A DNA stretch of 23,008 nt from a bacterium (GCA_004559845.1 SFWW01000050.1:1-23008); one strand, 5' to 3'. Shown: positions 15,401 to 22,827, numbered from the stretch's first letter. Numbers and translations: made by a program. Notes: a model not told the origin generated them from the sequence alone.

Positions 15401-15901
15401 AAAAATAAAGAAGTATTCCACCGTATGCCTAACGGCATCTTCTCCGGCTTCCGCTTTGAGAACAACCTTTTTGAGAATATGACCGAAAGTCTTGTAGCAA
15501 TAATCGGCTATCCACATCGTGATGAAGGCTCTACAAAGCCTTATCGTGAAATTTATTTGATGTGTCAGCCTGTTGGTGCTACTTCGGCAATGTATCGAGA
15601 GATTAACCGTGCCGAGGTGCTCGGTTTTCTTAGGGAAAACAAGGAGCAACCTCGTTATGTTCCTGAATGGATTGAAACAAACGATGGAACGCGCCTTCAA
15701 AAACTTTCATCAATAGTCAAGCAATGGCTCGAAGCACAAGTGCCACAGAAAGCCACTGCTGCTGTGCTTGATATTCTCAAATCCCATAAACTCAAACCCA
15801 TAAAAACTCAGCAGAAAAAGGACGAGGGGCTTCTTGAAGAAAAATTCAAGATTGAGAACTTCGACCTTATCGTGTGGGAATATGTGACCGCTGATAAATA
15901 A
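12479..15901 (+). CDS. PLD-domain / SNF2 helicase fusion, defence protein
   Basis: The protein has 1140 residues. The N-terminal about 190 residues are a phospholipase-D-like nuclease domain: HAK at 121-123 followed by GSSNLTDAGL at 141-150 and NVELN. The Asp of the full HxK(x)4D motif is replaced, as in several defence-related PLD domains. A superfamily 2 SNF2-type motor follows: GLGKT at 290-294, DESH at 377-380, SATP at 415-418, TDCLSEGQNLQDAD, and QRFGRIDRIGS from 863. About 220 further residues have no motif I recognise. It should use ATP to move along DNA and could both sense and cut unmodified DNA. It is the first gene of an operon whose next gene, 8 bases on, is a DNA methyltransferase. 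The helicase resembles that of DISARM (DrmD type), but the other DISARM genes are absent. Confidence 0.88.
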   Translation: MLIDNRKNRYDDGLNIVTVWDFIKEYAVMPDISGDFDIVTGYFTLRALSKLYREIPAEDNFRIISSELVKLDDNDNHIIDLLRGDQSFDTTFDLEQYVQEAKAFLMRDNVSIKAFTNAFCHAKVYVYKSSDAHKDSFYLTGSSNLTDAGLGLKATSNVELNIGEACKQNDNNWRELRDWFNEVWKSAADKIPSDPKNPKSEKITVKEYFIRQIDDFFRKYSPEEIYYKILFELFNADLDLDASIEHRQDMSLLQTSVIWNTLFNYQQKGVISLIKMLRKYNGAILADAVGLGKTFSALGVIKYFQTQNYVTVLICPKKLEQNWTQYLRRHGSRFEADEFDYIVRFHSDFQNERMENSYDDAKLSWLQTRKKVLIVIDESHNLRNEKSNRYQDLLSTLIQNKAGQENRDVKILMLSATPINTGLNDVKGQFNLIGHGIDEAFNTDDFGVESLRNLFTDAQRKYNNWCENQDRTIGGFIESLPPRFFNLTDKLIVARTRALIEKTLGENLGFPNKEKPVNIYQGVDHFGKYKTTEEIYSAFEDLFLAAYQPSLFMTETRIQSLKEAATEWGSDVYREHFLVKMMGILFMKRLESSWHSCLTTVQKVLKVHEDTLALVKNFIKHKKDGSVTTPTLFDESEDDDFTNIDFTLRKGTILLSEMKNIGGFKREIESDIKKLRVIVQGLEIFKQMYEAKQERDLKLDKLEEILLEKREQPNKKALIFTAYSDTAQFVFEELVKRGFTNIAFVSGSNTRTFDGYSGSDYQTVLQRFAPYSKLYKERDWRDLYEQAGLDRAKYFNDEKSRWKVPFDEWKRLVHCYDANTESVLNKPIDILIATDCLSEGQNLQDADLQINYDIHWNPVRLIQRFGRIDRIGSPNDTIRCINFWPAKSFEDYLNLESRVTNRMAAMTLVGSETQELNEAYVKMVKDNPLQDKNADRLLKELSNNSISDIESPRTLSLKDFSFELYRQDLIDYFEKNKEVFHRMPNGIFSGFRFENNLFENMTESLVAIIGYPHRDEGSTKPYREIYLMCQPVGATSAMYREINRAEVLGFLRENKEQPRYVPEWIETNDGTRLQKLSSIVKQWLEAQVPQKATAAVLDILKSHKLKPIKTQQKKDEGLLEEKFKIENFDLIVWEYVTADK

Positions 15902-15909
15902 TTTGCCTT

Positions 15910-18900
15910 ATGCAGACAATACTAAATAAATTCACAACCGAACATTTATTTGATGCTTCAGCAGCAATGCTTTCGCATCTTAAAATTAAGTTTACTCCTC
16001 AAACGAAGACTCCTATCACGTTTGAGAACTTATACACGGGTGCGACAAACTCACCGCTCACAATGTCGCTTTCTACCGTTTTGAAGAAAGTGCGTGAATC
16101 ATACTTCATCGGAACTATCGACGAAGACAGCCTCGCCGGTCGTGATTCCGATTTTGATTTACAACAGGAAGTCGAGGGCAAGTATCAAACGATGCTCGTT
16201 TTTGCCGTTGATATCAACGCCGGAGAAGACCTCACTCGCACCGAGCTTGCCACTCTCACTCGCGGATTCAACCGTATGGCTTCTTCTTTGCCTATTATTG
16301 TTTTCATCAAAAACGATAATCTTCTTTCTCTCGCCACTTGCGAACGTTCGCAATATCGCCAGAATTGGCGCGACGGCGAGAAACTCGGCAAAGTAGCTAT
16401 ACTTCGCAATATTAACTGCATTAGGCCACACCGAGGACACATCGATATTCTCGAGTCACTCGGAGATAAAGCATATCCCACATTCGATGAATTATATGCT
16501 CATTGGCTCGAAGTGTTTTCATCTGAACTACTTACAAAGAAATTCTACACCGAACTTTCAGAATGGTTTGCTTGGGTTATTGCAAGTGGTAAGGTGAAAT
16601 TTCCTAACGACATCAACACTACGGAAGACGATACCAAATATAATCACGAGAGCGTTATCCGCCTGATTACTCGTTTGATTTTCGTTTGGTTTCTCAAACA
16701 GAAAAATCTTATTCCAAAAGAATTTTTCGATGAGAAATTCATTCGTGAAAACTTTATTGCCAATTTCGACCCTCATTCTACAAACACTTTGTTCTACAAC
16801 CCGGAGCAAAGCAAATACTACCGCCTTATTCTGCAAAACCTTTTCTTCGCTATGCTTAACCGCCCCATTGTGGACGAGGAATCGGGCAACGACGAAAACC
16901 GACGCTTTGCTACAGCACATCGCTATCAAGGCAAGAGCCAGGATTATAATATTAACAATCTTCTTCGTTACAAATCAGAGTTTGCACCGGGCGGGGCTGA
17001 TTTACTTCTTGAAATAGCCAACTCAACAATACCATTCCTTAATGGTGGACTATTTGAGTGTCTCGATGATAAAGACAACGGAAAATATTACGATGGCTTC
17101 TCGGAACGAAAAGCCTCGCTCGAACAGCTTTCTTTCCCCGACTATTTCTTCTTCGGTGATGAAGTCGGCTCAGACGTTGACTTATCTGCGTGGTATGATG
17201 ACAAAAAGAAAGCTCATACTAAAGTCTGTGGTATAATTAATATTCTACAACGATATAACTTCACTGTTGAAGAAAACACTCCGTTGGAACAAGATGTTTC
17301 GCTTGACCCTGAATTATTAGGAAAAGTTTTTGAAAACCTTTTGGCTTCATATAATCCTGAGACAAAAGCATCAGCACGCAAACAAACCGGTTCATTCTAT
17401 ACACCTCGCGAAATTGTTCAATATATGGTTGATGAATCATTGATTGAACATTTGTGTCGAATTTGTGGCGTTGAAAATAAAGAGCGTTATCGTAGTTTAC
17501 TCAGCTATTCTACTGATAATACAGATTTTACAGATAAAGAGACTGACGCTATTATTGAAGCATTGCATTGTTGTAAAATTCTTGATCCTGCTTGCGGTTC
17601 CGGAGCATTCCCTATGGGTATTCTACAACAAATGGTTCACGCGTTGCGAAAGCTCGACCCAACAAATGAGAGATGGAAAGAATTCATATTAAAGATTTCT
17701 TTAGATAAAGATAAACAAGCCTATCAAGTTAAAGATGAAACTGAACGTAATCGCTTACGCGTCGACATTGAACAAGCTTTTAACCGTAGCATTAACGACC
17801 CGGATTATGCTCGAAAGCTATACCTAATCGAGAACTGCATATATGGCGTGGATATTCAGCCGATTGCGGTTCAAATTAGCAAATTACGCTTTTTTATATC
17901 ATTGGTTGCAGAACAAAAACCGTCAAATATCACAAAAGATAACTTTGGTATTCGTCCATTGCCAAACCTGGAAGCAAAATTTGTAGCTGCCAACTCACTT
18001 ATCCCTCTTGGGGAAGGTAACATATTTATAGATAATCATGAGAAGATTATAGAAATCAAACGGAATTTAGCTGAAGCTAATCATAAATTGTTCATTGCAA
18101 AAAGCAATAAAGACAAACGTATTCTTCGTGATTCAATATTGGAAATTCGTCATAACTATTCTGAAGCCTTATTAGCAGCTGGGGCTATTGACAACGATAA
18201 TGCTATGAAATTGGCAAAGTGGAATATGTTCGATCAAAATGACTTTGCTCGTTTCTTTGATAGTCAATGGATGTTTGGCTTATCTGATGGATTCGATATT
18301 GTAATCGGAAATCCTCCTTATATTAAAGAATACACAAATCGTTCTGCTTTTGAAGGATTTAGAGATATCTCAAAATACTATCAAGGTAAAATGGACTTGT
18401 GGTATGGTTTTGCTTGCAATGGGATTGATATGTTAAACAATAATGGCATATTATGTTTTATTGCAACGAATAACTGGGTTGCAAGTTCAGGTTCTTCAAA
18501 ACTTAGAGAAAAAATTAGACGAGATACTATATTGAAAACTTTTATAGATTTTGGTTCTTATTTGATTTTTGAAGATAGTGCAAGCATTCAGACTATGATA
18601 ATGCTTGTAGAAAGAAATTGTATTGGTAATGAGTTCAAGACACATTATGCTAAGAATCTTTTACCTAATTCAAAATTTCCTGATATTATTAAATTATTGG
18701 AAGGGAATGCCACTAAAGACAGTTATGGCGAAGCCTTATTTAAACGGAACCAGATAAAGGACTTTTTTACTTTTGGTTCAGCAAATGCTACTCAAATATG
18801 TGAAAAGCTGACAGAAAATGCAATATATCTCGATGATAAATCAATAGCTCAAGGTATTATTGGAGCACCAGATGAAGCTTTTATTGTTTCTGACTTAGAA

Positions 18901-19602
18901 AAATTTAATGAAACAGAAAAACAATATATTAAACCATATTATACAGGTTTAGGTGATAAATATAAACTTTGCAAAACAGATAAGTATATAATATATTTGT
19001 CGGCTCAAAATTTTTCTGAGGAACAATTTTATTCTTCATTTAATTTTGTCAACCATTTTGAACCATACAAAGAATCTTTAATTAAAAGTAAAATAAGGTT
19101 TAAGACTCCAAACAAGCCGTATTATTATTTACATCGAGAAAGAAAAGAAATTTTCTTCAAAACTGGTTCTCCTCGGATTATTTCACAAGGTAGAGCCTTG
19201 GTTCCAACATTTGTCTACACCGAGGAAGATTGTTATATCTCTCGAGCATTATTTGCAATAAAAACAAATAGTATAAACTTAAAATATTTGTGTGGGCTTT
19301 TGAATTCGAAAGTTATACAGTTTTGGCTATTCAATAAAGGTAAACGACAAGGCAATTCTTATCAAATAGATAAAGGACCGTTGATGTCTATTCCGATTAA
19401 GATAGACAAATCAAAAGAGATGCTCATATGTCAGAGCATAGACACCATCATTGATTCGAACTCTAACACTTTAGAAATTAAAAAACTAATTACAAAGATA
19501 GACTTGATATTTTTTCACATTTATGATCTTACCTACGATGAGGTTTTGATAATAGACCCAAAAACACCGATAACACGCGAAGAATATGAAAACTACAAGT
19601 AA
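15910..19602 (+). CDS. Eco57I-like N6-adenine DNA methyltransferase
   Basis: The protein has 1230 residues. The SAM-binding motif DPACGSGAFPMGIL begins at 559 and the catalytic NPPY is at 801-804, the order and type of gamma-class N6-adenine methylases of the Eco57I/PglX sort. It should methylate host DNA and define self. About 550 residues precede the methylase core; part of this (MLVFAVDINAGEDLTRTEL and SLPIIVFIKNDNLLSLA) looks like a separate alpha/beta domain. No PD-(D/E)XK motif was convincing, so cutting is probably done by the helicase-PLD partner. The last 300-400 residues should be the target-recognition region, and the DNA there (about 18250-19600) is much more AT-rich than the start of the gene, as if that part had been exchanged. 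It overlaps the next gene by 17 bases. Confidence 0.88.
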   Translation: MQTILNKFTTEHLFDASAAMLSHLKIKFTPQTKTPITFENLYTGATNSPLTMSLSTVLKKVRESYFIGTIDEDSLAGRDSDFDLQQEVEGKYQTMLVFAVDINAGEDLTRTELATLTRGFNRMASSLPIIVFIKNDNLLSLATCERSQYRQNWRDGEKLGKVAILRNINCIRPHRGHIDILESLGDKAYPTFDELYAHWLEVFSSELLTKKFYTELSEWFAWVIASGKVKFPNDINTTEDDTKYNHESVIRLITRLIFVWFLKQKNLIPKEFFDEKFIRENFIANFDPHSTNTLFYNPEQSKYYRLILQNLFFAMLNRPIVDEESGNDENRRFATAHRYQGKSQDYNINNLLRYKSEFAPGGADLLLEIANSTIPFLNGGLFECLDDKDNGKYYDGFSERKASLEQLSFPDYFFFGDEVGSDVDLSAWYDDKKKAHTKVCGIINILQRYNFTVEENTPLEQDVSLDPELLGKVFENLLASYNPETKASARKQTGSFYTPREIVQYMVDESLIEHLCRICGVENKERYRSLLSYSTDNTDFTDKETDAIIEALHCCKILDPACGSGAFPMGILQQMVHALRKLDPTNERWKEFILKISLDKDKQAYQVKDETERNRLRVDIEQAFNRSINDPDYARKLYLIENCIYGVDIQPIAVQISKLRFFISLVAEQKPSNITKDNFGIRPLPNLEAKFVAANSLIPLGEGNIFIDNHEKIIEIKRNLAEANHKLFIAKSNKDKRILRDSILEIRHNYSEALLAAGAIDNDNAMKLAKWNMFDQNDFARFFDSQWMFGLSDGFDIVIGNPPYIKEYTNRSAFEGFRDISKYYQGKMDLWYGFACNGIDMLNNNGILCFIATNNWVASSGSSKLREKIRRDTILKTFIDFGSYLIFEDSASIQTMIMLVERNCIGNEFKTHYAKNLLPNSKFPDIIKLLEGNATKDSYGEALFKRNQIKDFFTFGSANATQICEKLTENAIYLDDKSIAQGIIGAPDEAFIVSDLEKFNETEKQYIKPYYTGLGDKYKLCKTDKYIIYLSAQNFSEEQFYSSFNFVNHFEPYKESLIKSKIRFKTPNKPYYYLHRERKEIFFKTGSPRIISQGRALVPTFVYTEEDCYISRALFAIKTNSINLKYLCGLLNSKVIQFWLFNKGKRQGNSYQIDKGPLMSIPIKIDKSKEMLICQSIDTIIDSNSNTLEIKKLITKIDLIFFHIYDLTYDEVLIIDPKTPITREEYENYK

Positions 19603-20662
19603 GTTACAGGAATTGTACCAAAAACGAGATACATTTCTGGAATTTGGAAGTGATGTACCTGCTGCTCTCGCTGCACAGATTGCAGAAGCCGAAAAAGAAA
19701 TGCTGCAAATGGAGCTGTTGCCGATTATTGAAAACTCGGCACTGAAGACTTTGCCTCCTTATGGAATCGATGGCAAAGTGCTTATTGCAATGGAATACGA
19801 TAACCGTTCTCTCACTCGCATTGCCATTGCAAGCGATGTGGCTAAAATCAACGACTTTGATGTAATAAAAGATTTTTCGTCAGCAGTTGAAGAACCAAGC
19901 GAGGAGTATGTGCCGGAGCCTGACGACGAAGACGAAAAGCCGGAGCAACGTCGGTCTACAAGCATCGGATTTTCCGTTCACTTTTCCGACGGCAAAGTTA
20001 TTTCTGAAAAATCGGCTCACCGCACAATGATTGAAGCACTGCGTTACATGGGGCTTGAACGTGCTTCGCATTTCAATGAAACTTTCAAGGGCTATCCCCT
20101 CGTAGGCACAAAACAACGCATTACAGATAATGGCTATAAATGGCAGCGTTATGTAGATGGGTGGTGGATTTATACAAACCTTGCAAATGACCGCAAAATT
20201 AAGTGCATCAAGGGCGTAGGCAAAATGCTCAACATTCCGCTCAAAATTGTTTTGGAAGATGAGAATAATACTGTCGCTCCCGACAAGCCGGCAAAGCAAA
20301 AAGGTAAAAGAGCGATGTACTCGCTTAATGGCGGTGTCGCTTTTTGCAAGAACCGCTCTGTGCTTAACATCGTGCGGCAATTTCTCGCTCAAATGTCAAG
20401 TGCCACATTTAAGGACATTTGCGACTTCTTTCCTCGCGAACTGCAAGGCAGTTATGGCGTAGTAAGGTCGCTCGACGAAATCGAACGCCGTAAGCGTCAA
20501 AACCGGACAGAAGAAGACCGCTGGTTTCTGGAACCCGAAGAAATACTCACTGCTGCTGACGGAGTGCGTTTTGCCGTAAGCAACGAATGGGGAGACAACT
20601 TCGCATCATTCCAAAAGCACGTCACCGAACAACTCGGATGGACCCTCGAAGAAGTAGAATAA
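19586..20662 (+). CDS. third protein of the restriction operon, unrecognised
   Basis: The protein has 358 residues and overlaps the methyltransferase gene by 17 bases, so the two are probably translationally coupled. Layout: a short helical N-terminus (KLQELYQKRDTFLEF, then AAQIAEAEKEMLQMELL), a small alpha/beta part, an acidic Pro/Glu/Asp linker at roughly 95-115, then a domain of about 100 residues (IGFSVHFSDGKVI, EALRYMGLERAS, YKWQRYVDGWWIYT, LNIPLKIVLED), and a C-terminal part of about 130 residues with KRRKQNRTEE-like basic and acidic stretches. I see no nuclease, ATPase or methylase motif and cannot name the family. Position suggests an adaptor, specificity or regulatory subunit of the helicase-methylase pair. 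Confidence 0.8.
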   Translation: MKTTSKLQELYQKRDTFLEFGSDVPAALAAQIAEAEKEMLQMELLPIIENSALKTLPPYGIDGKVLIAMEYDNRSLTRIAIASDVAKINDFDVIKDFSSAVEEPSEEYVPEPDDEDEKPEQRRSTSIGFSVHFSDGKVISEKSAHRTMIEALRYMGLERASHFNETFKGYPLVGTKQRITDNGYKWQRYVDGWWIYTNLANDRKIKCIKGVGKMLNIPLKIVLEDENNTVAPDKPAKQKGKRAMYSLNGGVAFCKNRSVLNIVRQFLAQMSSATFKDICDFFPRELQGSYGVVRSLDEIERRKRQNRTEEDRWFLEPEEILTAADGVRFAVSNEWGDNFASFQKHVTEQLGWTLEEVE

Positions 20663-20664
20663 CC

Positions 20665-20886
20665 TTAGGGCGTTACGGTACCGCCGTCGGGCTTTGGCGG
20701 TTTAGGCCTTGCGCTTGATGTGTTTGGGTGGAAGGGTTCGCTCAAATGAGTTTCGCGTCTGCCGGTGCGGTCTGTCTTTAACGTATTGCCTTGGATACAG
20801 AGTGGAACGTGCGCCACGCTCTGCCTATTGTCGGCATCACCTTTTGTTGCTCTTTTGCCTATCGTTTTGACCCTGCGGGTTTTCAT
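20665..20886 (-). CDS. small basic protein with its own promoter
   Basis: The frame has 73 codons from ATG (complement of 20884-20886) to a stop 2 bases from the end of the convergent operon. It deserves listing because a good Bacteroidota promoter lies 24 bases before the ATG. The product is Lys/Arg/Thr-rich with a Pro-rich tail (ARPKPPKPDGGTVTP) and contains no domain I recognise. Against it: short length and unusual composition. The transcript may instead act as a regulatory or antisense RNA to the end of the restriction operon, since leftward transcription would enter it. Confidence 0.4.
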   Translation of the reverse strand: MKTRRVKTIGKRATKGDADNRQSVAHVPLCIQGNTLKTDRTGRRETHLSEPFHPNTSSARPKPPKPDGGTVTP

Positions 20887-20909
20887 TCGCTAAATTTTAT
20901 TTTACGCCG

Positions 20910-20938
20910 CAAAGTTATGGCATACCGCGGAACAGCAA
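20910..20938 (-). promoter_or_regulatory. promoter of the 73-codon frame
   Basis: On the minus strand TTG (complement of 20936-20938) is followed after 18 bases by TAACTTTG (complement of 20910-20917). This is close to the consensus, and it points toward the 3' end of the restriction operon. Confidence 0.6.
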
Positions 20939-21063
20939 GGGCAGGTGTGCACTCTGTGTTCCTCGCCGTTTCGCTACCCTGCAACGACGCAATCACCCTT
21001 GCTTTTGCGGCAATCCGCTCACAATGCCATTTTGTGGCAGTGTAAAATTTAAAATTTTAAGCA

Positions 21064-21340
21064 AATGAAAAGTGCCTTGCACTTGATTTCATCGACTGGG
21101 GCTGCGAAGAACTCGAACATTTCGAGGACTGCTACGTCGGAGAGTACGACAGCGAGGAAGAGTTTCCTCCCATTCGGTCGGAGCTGCTTCGCGGTCGCAC
21201 GAGAATTCGTAAACGAATGCTATGACCTCGAAAAGCAGATGGGGCATCTCGCCGACTACTTCGACTACGACGCTTACGCCCGCGACTTGTTCATGTATGA
21301 CTACTATTACGACAACGGCTACGTTTTCCGCCACTATTAA
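21064..21340 (+). pseudogene. ardA: ardA antirestriction relic, C-terminal part, frame broken
   Basis: Two frames together spell the C-terminal half of an ArdA-type antirestriction protein. In the frame of 21064, FIDWGCEELEHFEDCYVGEY leads to DSEEEF, ending at 21165. In the frame of 21197, AREFVNECYDLEKQMGHLAD leads to YFDYDAYARDLFMYD and ends GYVFRHY. Removing the 31 bases 21166-21196 joins them smoothly as EEEF-AREFVNE. The N-terminal half is missing: a TAA lies in frame at 21058-21060 and no matching sequence is visible upstream. ArdA is a DNA mimic that blocks type I restriction and is carried by conjugative elements, so the relic marks old mobile-element DNA. It is not expected to be functional. 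Confidence 0.7.
21166..21196. repeat. 31-base insertion in the ardA relic
   Basis: The segment from CCTCCC to GCGGTC interrupts the ArdA reading frame. It includes GCTTCGCGG, a 9-mer also found in the hairpin at 12104-12114, and has GGTCG at 21176-21180 and again at 21192 onward. It may be a copy of a small dispersed element. Confidence 0.45.
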
Positions 21341-21359
21341 AACAGTGCCAATCACAACG

Positions 21360-21400
21360 AAAGGGTCGCCGAAAGGCGGCTCTTTTGCTGTGTTTTTTAA
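21360..21400 (+). terminator. terminator of the ardA relic
   Basis: AAAGGGTCGCC-GAAA-GGCGGCTCTTT forms an 11-base-pair stem with two G-U pairs and a GAAA loop, followed by T-rich sequence including TTTTTT. It begins 20 bases after the ArdA stop. Confidence 0.75.
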
Positions 21401-21448
21401 CAAAAAAAATAATCTTGCGAACTTTTTAGATGATTTTTTCGTTTAAAT

Positions 21449-21479
21449 TTTGCAAGTACGCAAATAATTCGTACCTTTG
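21449..21479 (+). promoter_or_regulatory. consensus promoter of a candidate small RNA
   Basis: TTTG at 21449-21452, a 19-base spacer, then TACCTTTG at 21472-21479: an exact match to the Bacteroidota consensus. No protein gene follows on this strand. Confidence 0.75.
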
Positions 21480-21484
21480 TACCA

Positions 21485-21556
21485 GAGTTCATTCCTCATC
21501 TGAGGAAAGGAAATCGAAAAACGCAAGCCTTGAAGCTATGCGTTTTTTGCTTTTTT
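21485..21556 (+). ncRNA. candidate small RNA of about 70 nt
   Basis: Between the consensus promoter and a strong terminator lies a stretch with no open frame of note. It can fold into TTCCTCA/TGAGGAA (21492-21507) and then AAAAACGCA-AGC...GCT-TGCGTTTTT (21517-21547), followed by more T residues to 21556. The second stem is a typical intrinsic terminator. Small RNAs of this size are known on Bacteroides conjugative elements (RteR of CTnDOT), but I cannot say whether this is related. The terminator also faces the end of the leftward nuclease gene, which stops at 21555, so it may serve both strands. Confidence 0.6.
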
Positions 21557-22067
21557 ATAGGATATATGGTAATCTACGCCGATTGTATTTACTCATAATT
21601 TTATTTCTTGCTGCATCTTTTCCTTCAAGATGATATGCTGTAAGCAGGTAATATGCCGTTCCACTTCTTCTTGGCTCTAATACGATTACATATTTTTCGT
21701 CAATGTCATATATGTAAGTGCGGTAAGCACGTGGTTCTGCCACTGAAAAGTAAAGCATATTATCAGGCTTGCGTTGTTCAACGTGATGTCTAATCCAATG
21801 CAATCTTTGAGAACGGCTCATATCAAATTCCCTATGGTGTATATCTTTGTCAACCTCCTTACGGGTAAGATGATTGAAAAGGTTCTCCATGGCAATTCTC
21901 CCATCTTCCATTGGTGTTGGATATATTGGTTTTCCGTTGAAAGTAAATGACGGATTATTTTCAATATCTCTATTGAAAATAATCCGCAGCGATTCTGTGC
22001 GTTGCTTCTCAGGCATTCCCAACAAGTCGAGTAAATCGTTATATTTCTTCGTTAAATTGAGAGGCAT
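21555..22067 (-). CDS. probable BECR-fold (RelE/barnase-like) nuclease
   Basis: The protein has 170 residues. The N-terminal about 70 residues are helical and unrecognised. The C-terminal half reads like the phage-associated BECR nuclease fold: RSQRLHWIRHHVEQR helix, RTYIYDIDEKYVIVLEPRR strands, then YYLLTAYHLEGKDA and a basic helix KIMSKYNRRR. The YYLLTAY strand with nearby Arg, His and Lys residues is characteristic of that fold, which includes RNase toxins. It begins 3 bases after the stop of the DUF3800 gene and so is its operon partner. An RNase toxin or phage-defence effector role is likely but not shown. The assignment rests on pattern memory rather than a search. Confidence 0.65.
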   Translation of the reverse strand: MPLNLTKKYNDLLDLLGMPEKQRTESLRIIFNRDIENNPSFTFNGKPIYPTPMEDGRIAMENLFNHLTRKEVDKDIHHREFDMSRSQRLHWIRHHVEQRKPDNMLYFSVAEPRAYRTYIYDIDEKYVIVLEPRRSGTAYYLLTAYHLEGKDAARNKIMSKYNRRRLPYIL

Positions 22068-22070
22068 AGG

Positions 22071-22742
22071 TTATTGCAGGGTTATAAAGAACAAATTCAG
22101 TTTAGATGAATAATTGGTAGCATCTAACGAATTTGCATTAAGATGCTTCTTAATCCGCTCTATAATTGCAACTTTTGCCTTATTGGCATGGTTTTTATCA
22201 TTGTTAAAATAGGCTATCGCTCCCATGATAAAATCCGTAAGTTGCATAAGCAAACTCTCATGTGAACAGATATTCTGAACATTACGGAAAACTCCGTATT
22301 TTACATTCAAAATTTCTTTCAATTTTCTCACTTTAACTGCACTCAACGTATCCTTAATGTCCAGATATATGTTGTAATGATACATTGTATTTATCTTATA
22401 ATTAAGCAGTTGATAGTACATTTTATAGTAAAAATCATCATAGGATGATGTTATTCCATCACACTTTATTTGTGATTTCTTTATGCCAATAGCTCTAAAC
22501 CGTAAGTCTGTATCAAAGAAATAGTCTATCAAGTCAAGATAAAATCTTATTTTTGAGTTCGATACCTTGCTCCATTTAATCTCTGCATAAAAATTATGGA
22601 GTTTCTTTAATTCATCAATTCGTTTGGTGTGACGACGTACTTGCGGATAGGCACAACTTATAGACCCCAAAAACATGTAATCTTTGTGGTCGTGCTCTAT
22701 ATGACAACTCTCATCGCAGTATATGTTGAACGTCTTATTCAT
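22071..22742 (-). CDS. DUF3800 family protein (RNase H-like)
   Basis: The protein has 223 residues. NIYCDESCH at the N-terminus (D10, E11), the EIKWSKVS segment, LDIKD in the middle and QLTDFIMGAIAYFNN near the end fit DUF3800, a family thought to have an RNase H-like fold with scattered acidic residues. Biochemical function is not established; members often occur with mobile elements and defence genes. It is the first gene of a leftward pair with the BECR-like nuclease gene. The DNA is distinctly AT-rich compared with the left half of the window. It could be a nuclease in its own right, or the control partner of its neighbour. Confidence 0.75.
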   Translation of the reverse strand: MNKTFNIYCDESCHIEHDHKDYMFLGSISCAYPQVRRHTKRIDELKKLHNFYAEIKWSKVSNSKIRFYLDLIDYFFDTDLRFRAIGIKKSQIKCDGITSSYDDFYYKMYYQLLNYKINTMYHYNIYLDIKDTLSAVKVRKLKEILNVKYGVFRNVQNICSHESLLMQLTDFIMGAIAYFNNDKNHANKAKVAIIERIKKHLNANSLDATNYSSKLNLFFITLQ

Positions 22743-22762
22743 GGCAATTTATATATCAACTG

Positions 22763-22770
22763 CAAAGTTA
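22763..22770 (-). promoter_or_regulatory. -7 element of the DUF3800 operon
   Basis: The minus strand reads TAACTTTG here, 20 bases before the ATG at 22742. No clear -33 TTTG was found at the right distance. It lies back to back with the promoter at 22797-22827. Confidence 0.55.
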
Positions 22771-22796
22771 CGAATTTTTTGCGAGAAATAGTGTCT

Positions 22797-22827
22797 TTTG
22801 GTGCGGCTTTATATAGAGATAATTTTG
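22797..22827 (+). promoter_or_regulatory. consensus promoter of the Clp-like gene
   Basis: TTTG at 22797-22800, a 19-base spacer and TAATTTTG at 22820-22827 form an exact consensus match, 19 bases before the ATG at 22847. Confidence 0.75.

Noticed and set aside
12479..20662. Complete BREX or DISARM system
   Set aside because: No pglZ, brxC, drmA, drmB or separate drmC-like genes are present in the window; only the helicase and methylase types are shared.
20791..21045. Rightward 84-codon frame between the restriction operon and the ardA relic
   Set aside because: It overlaps the leftward promoter and small frame, has no promoter of its own and no recognisable domain.
21065..21166. First third of the 91-codon frame starting at 21065 as real protein
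   Set aside because: This part is Ser/Thr-rich nonsense; the ArdA sequence there is in the other frame, so the ATG at 21065 is accidental.
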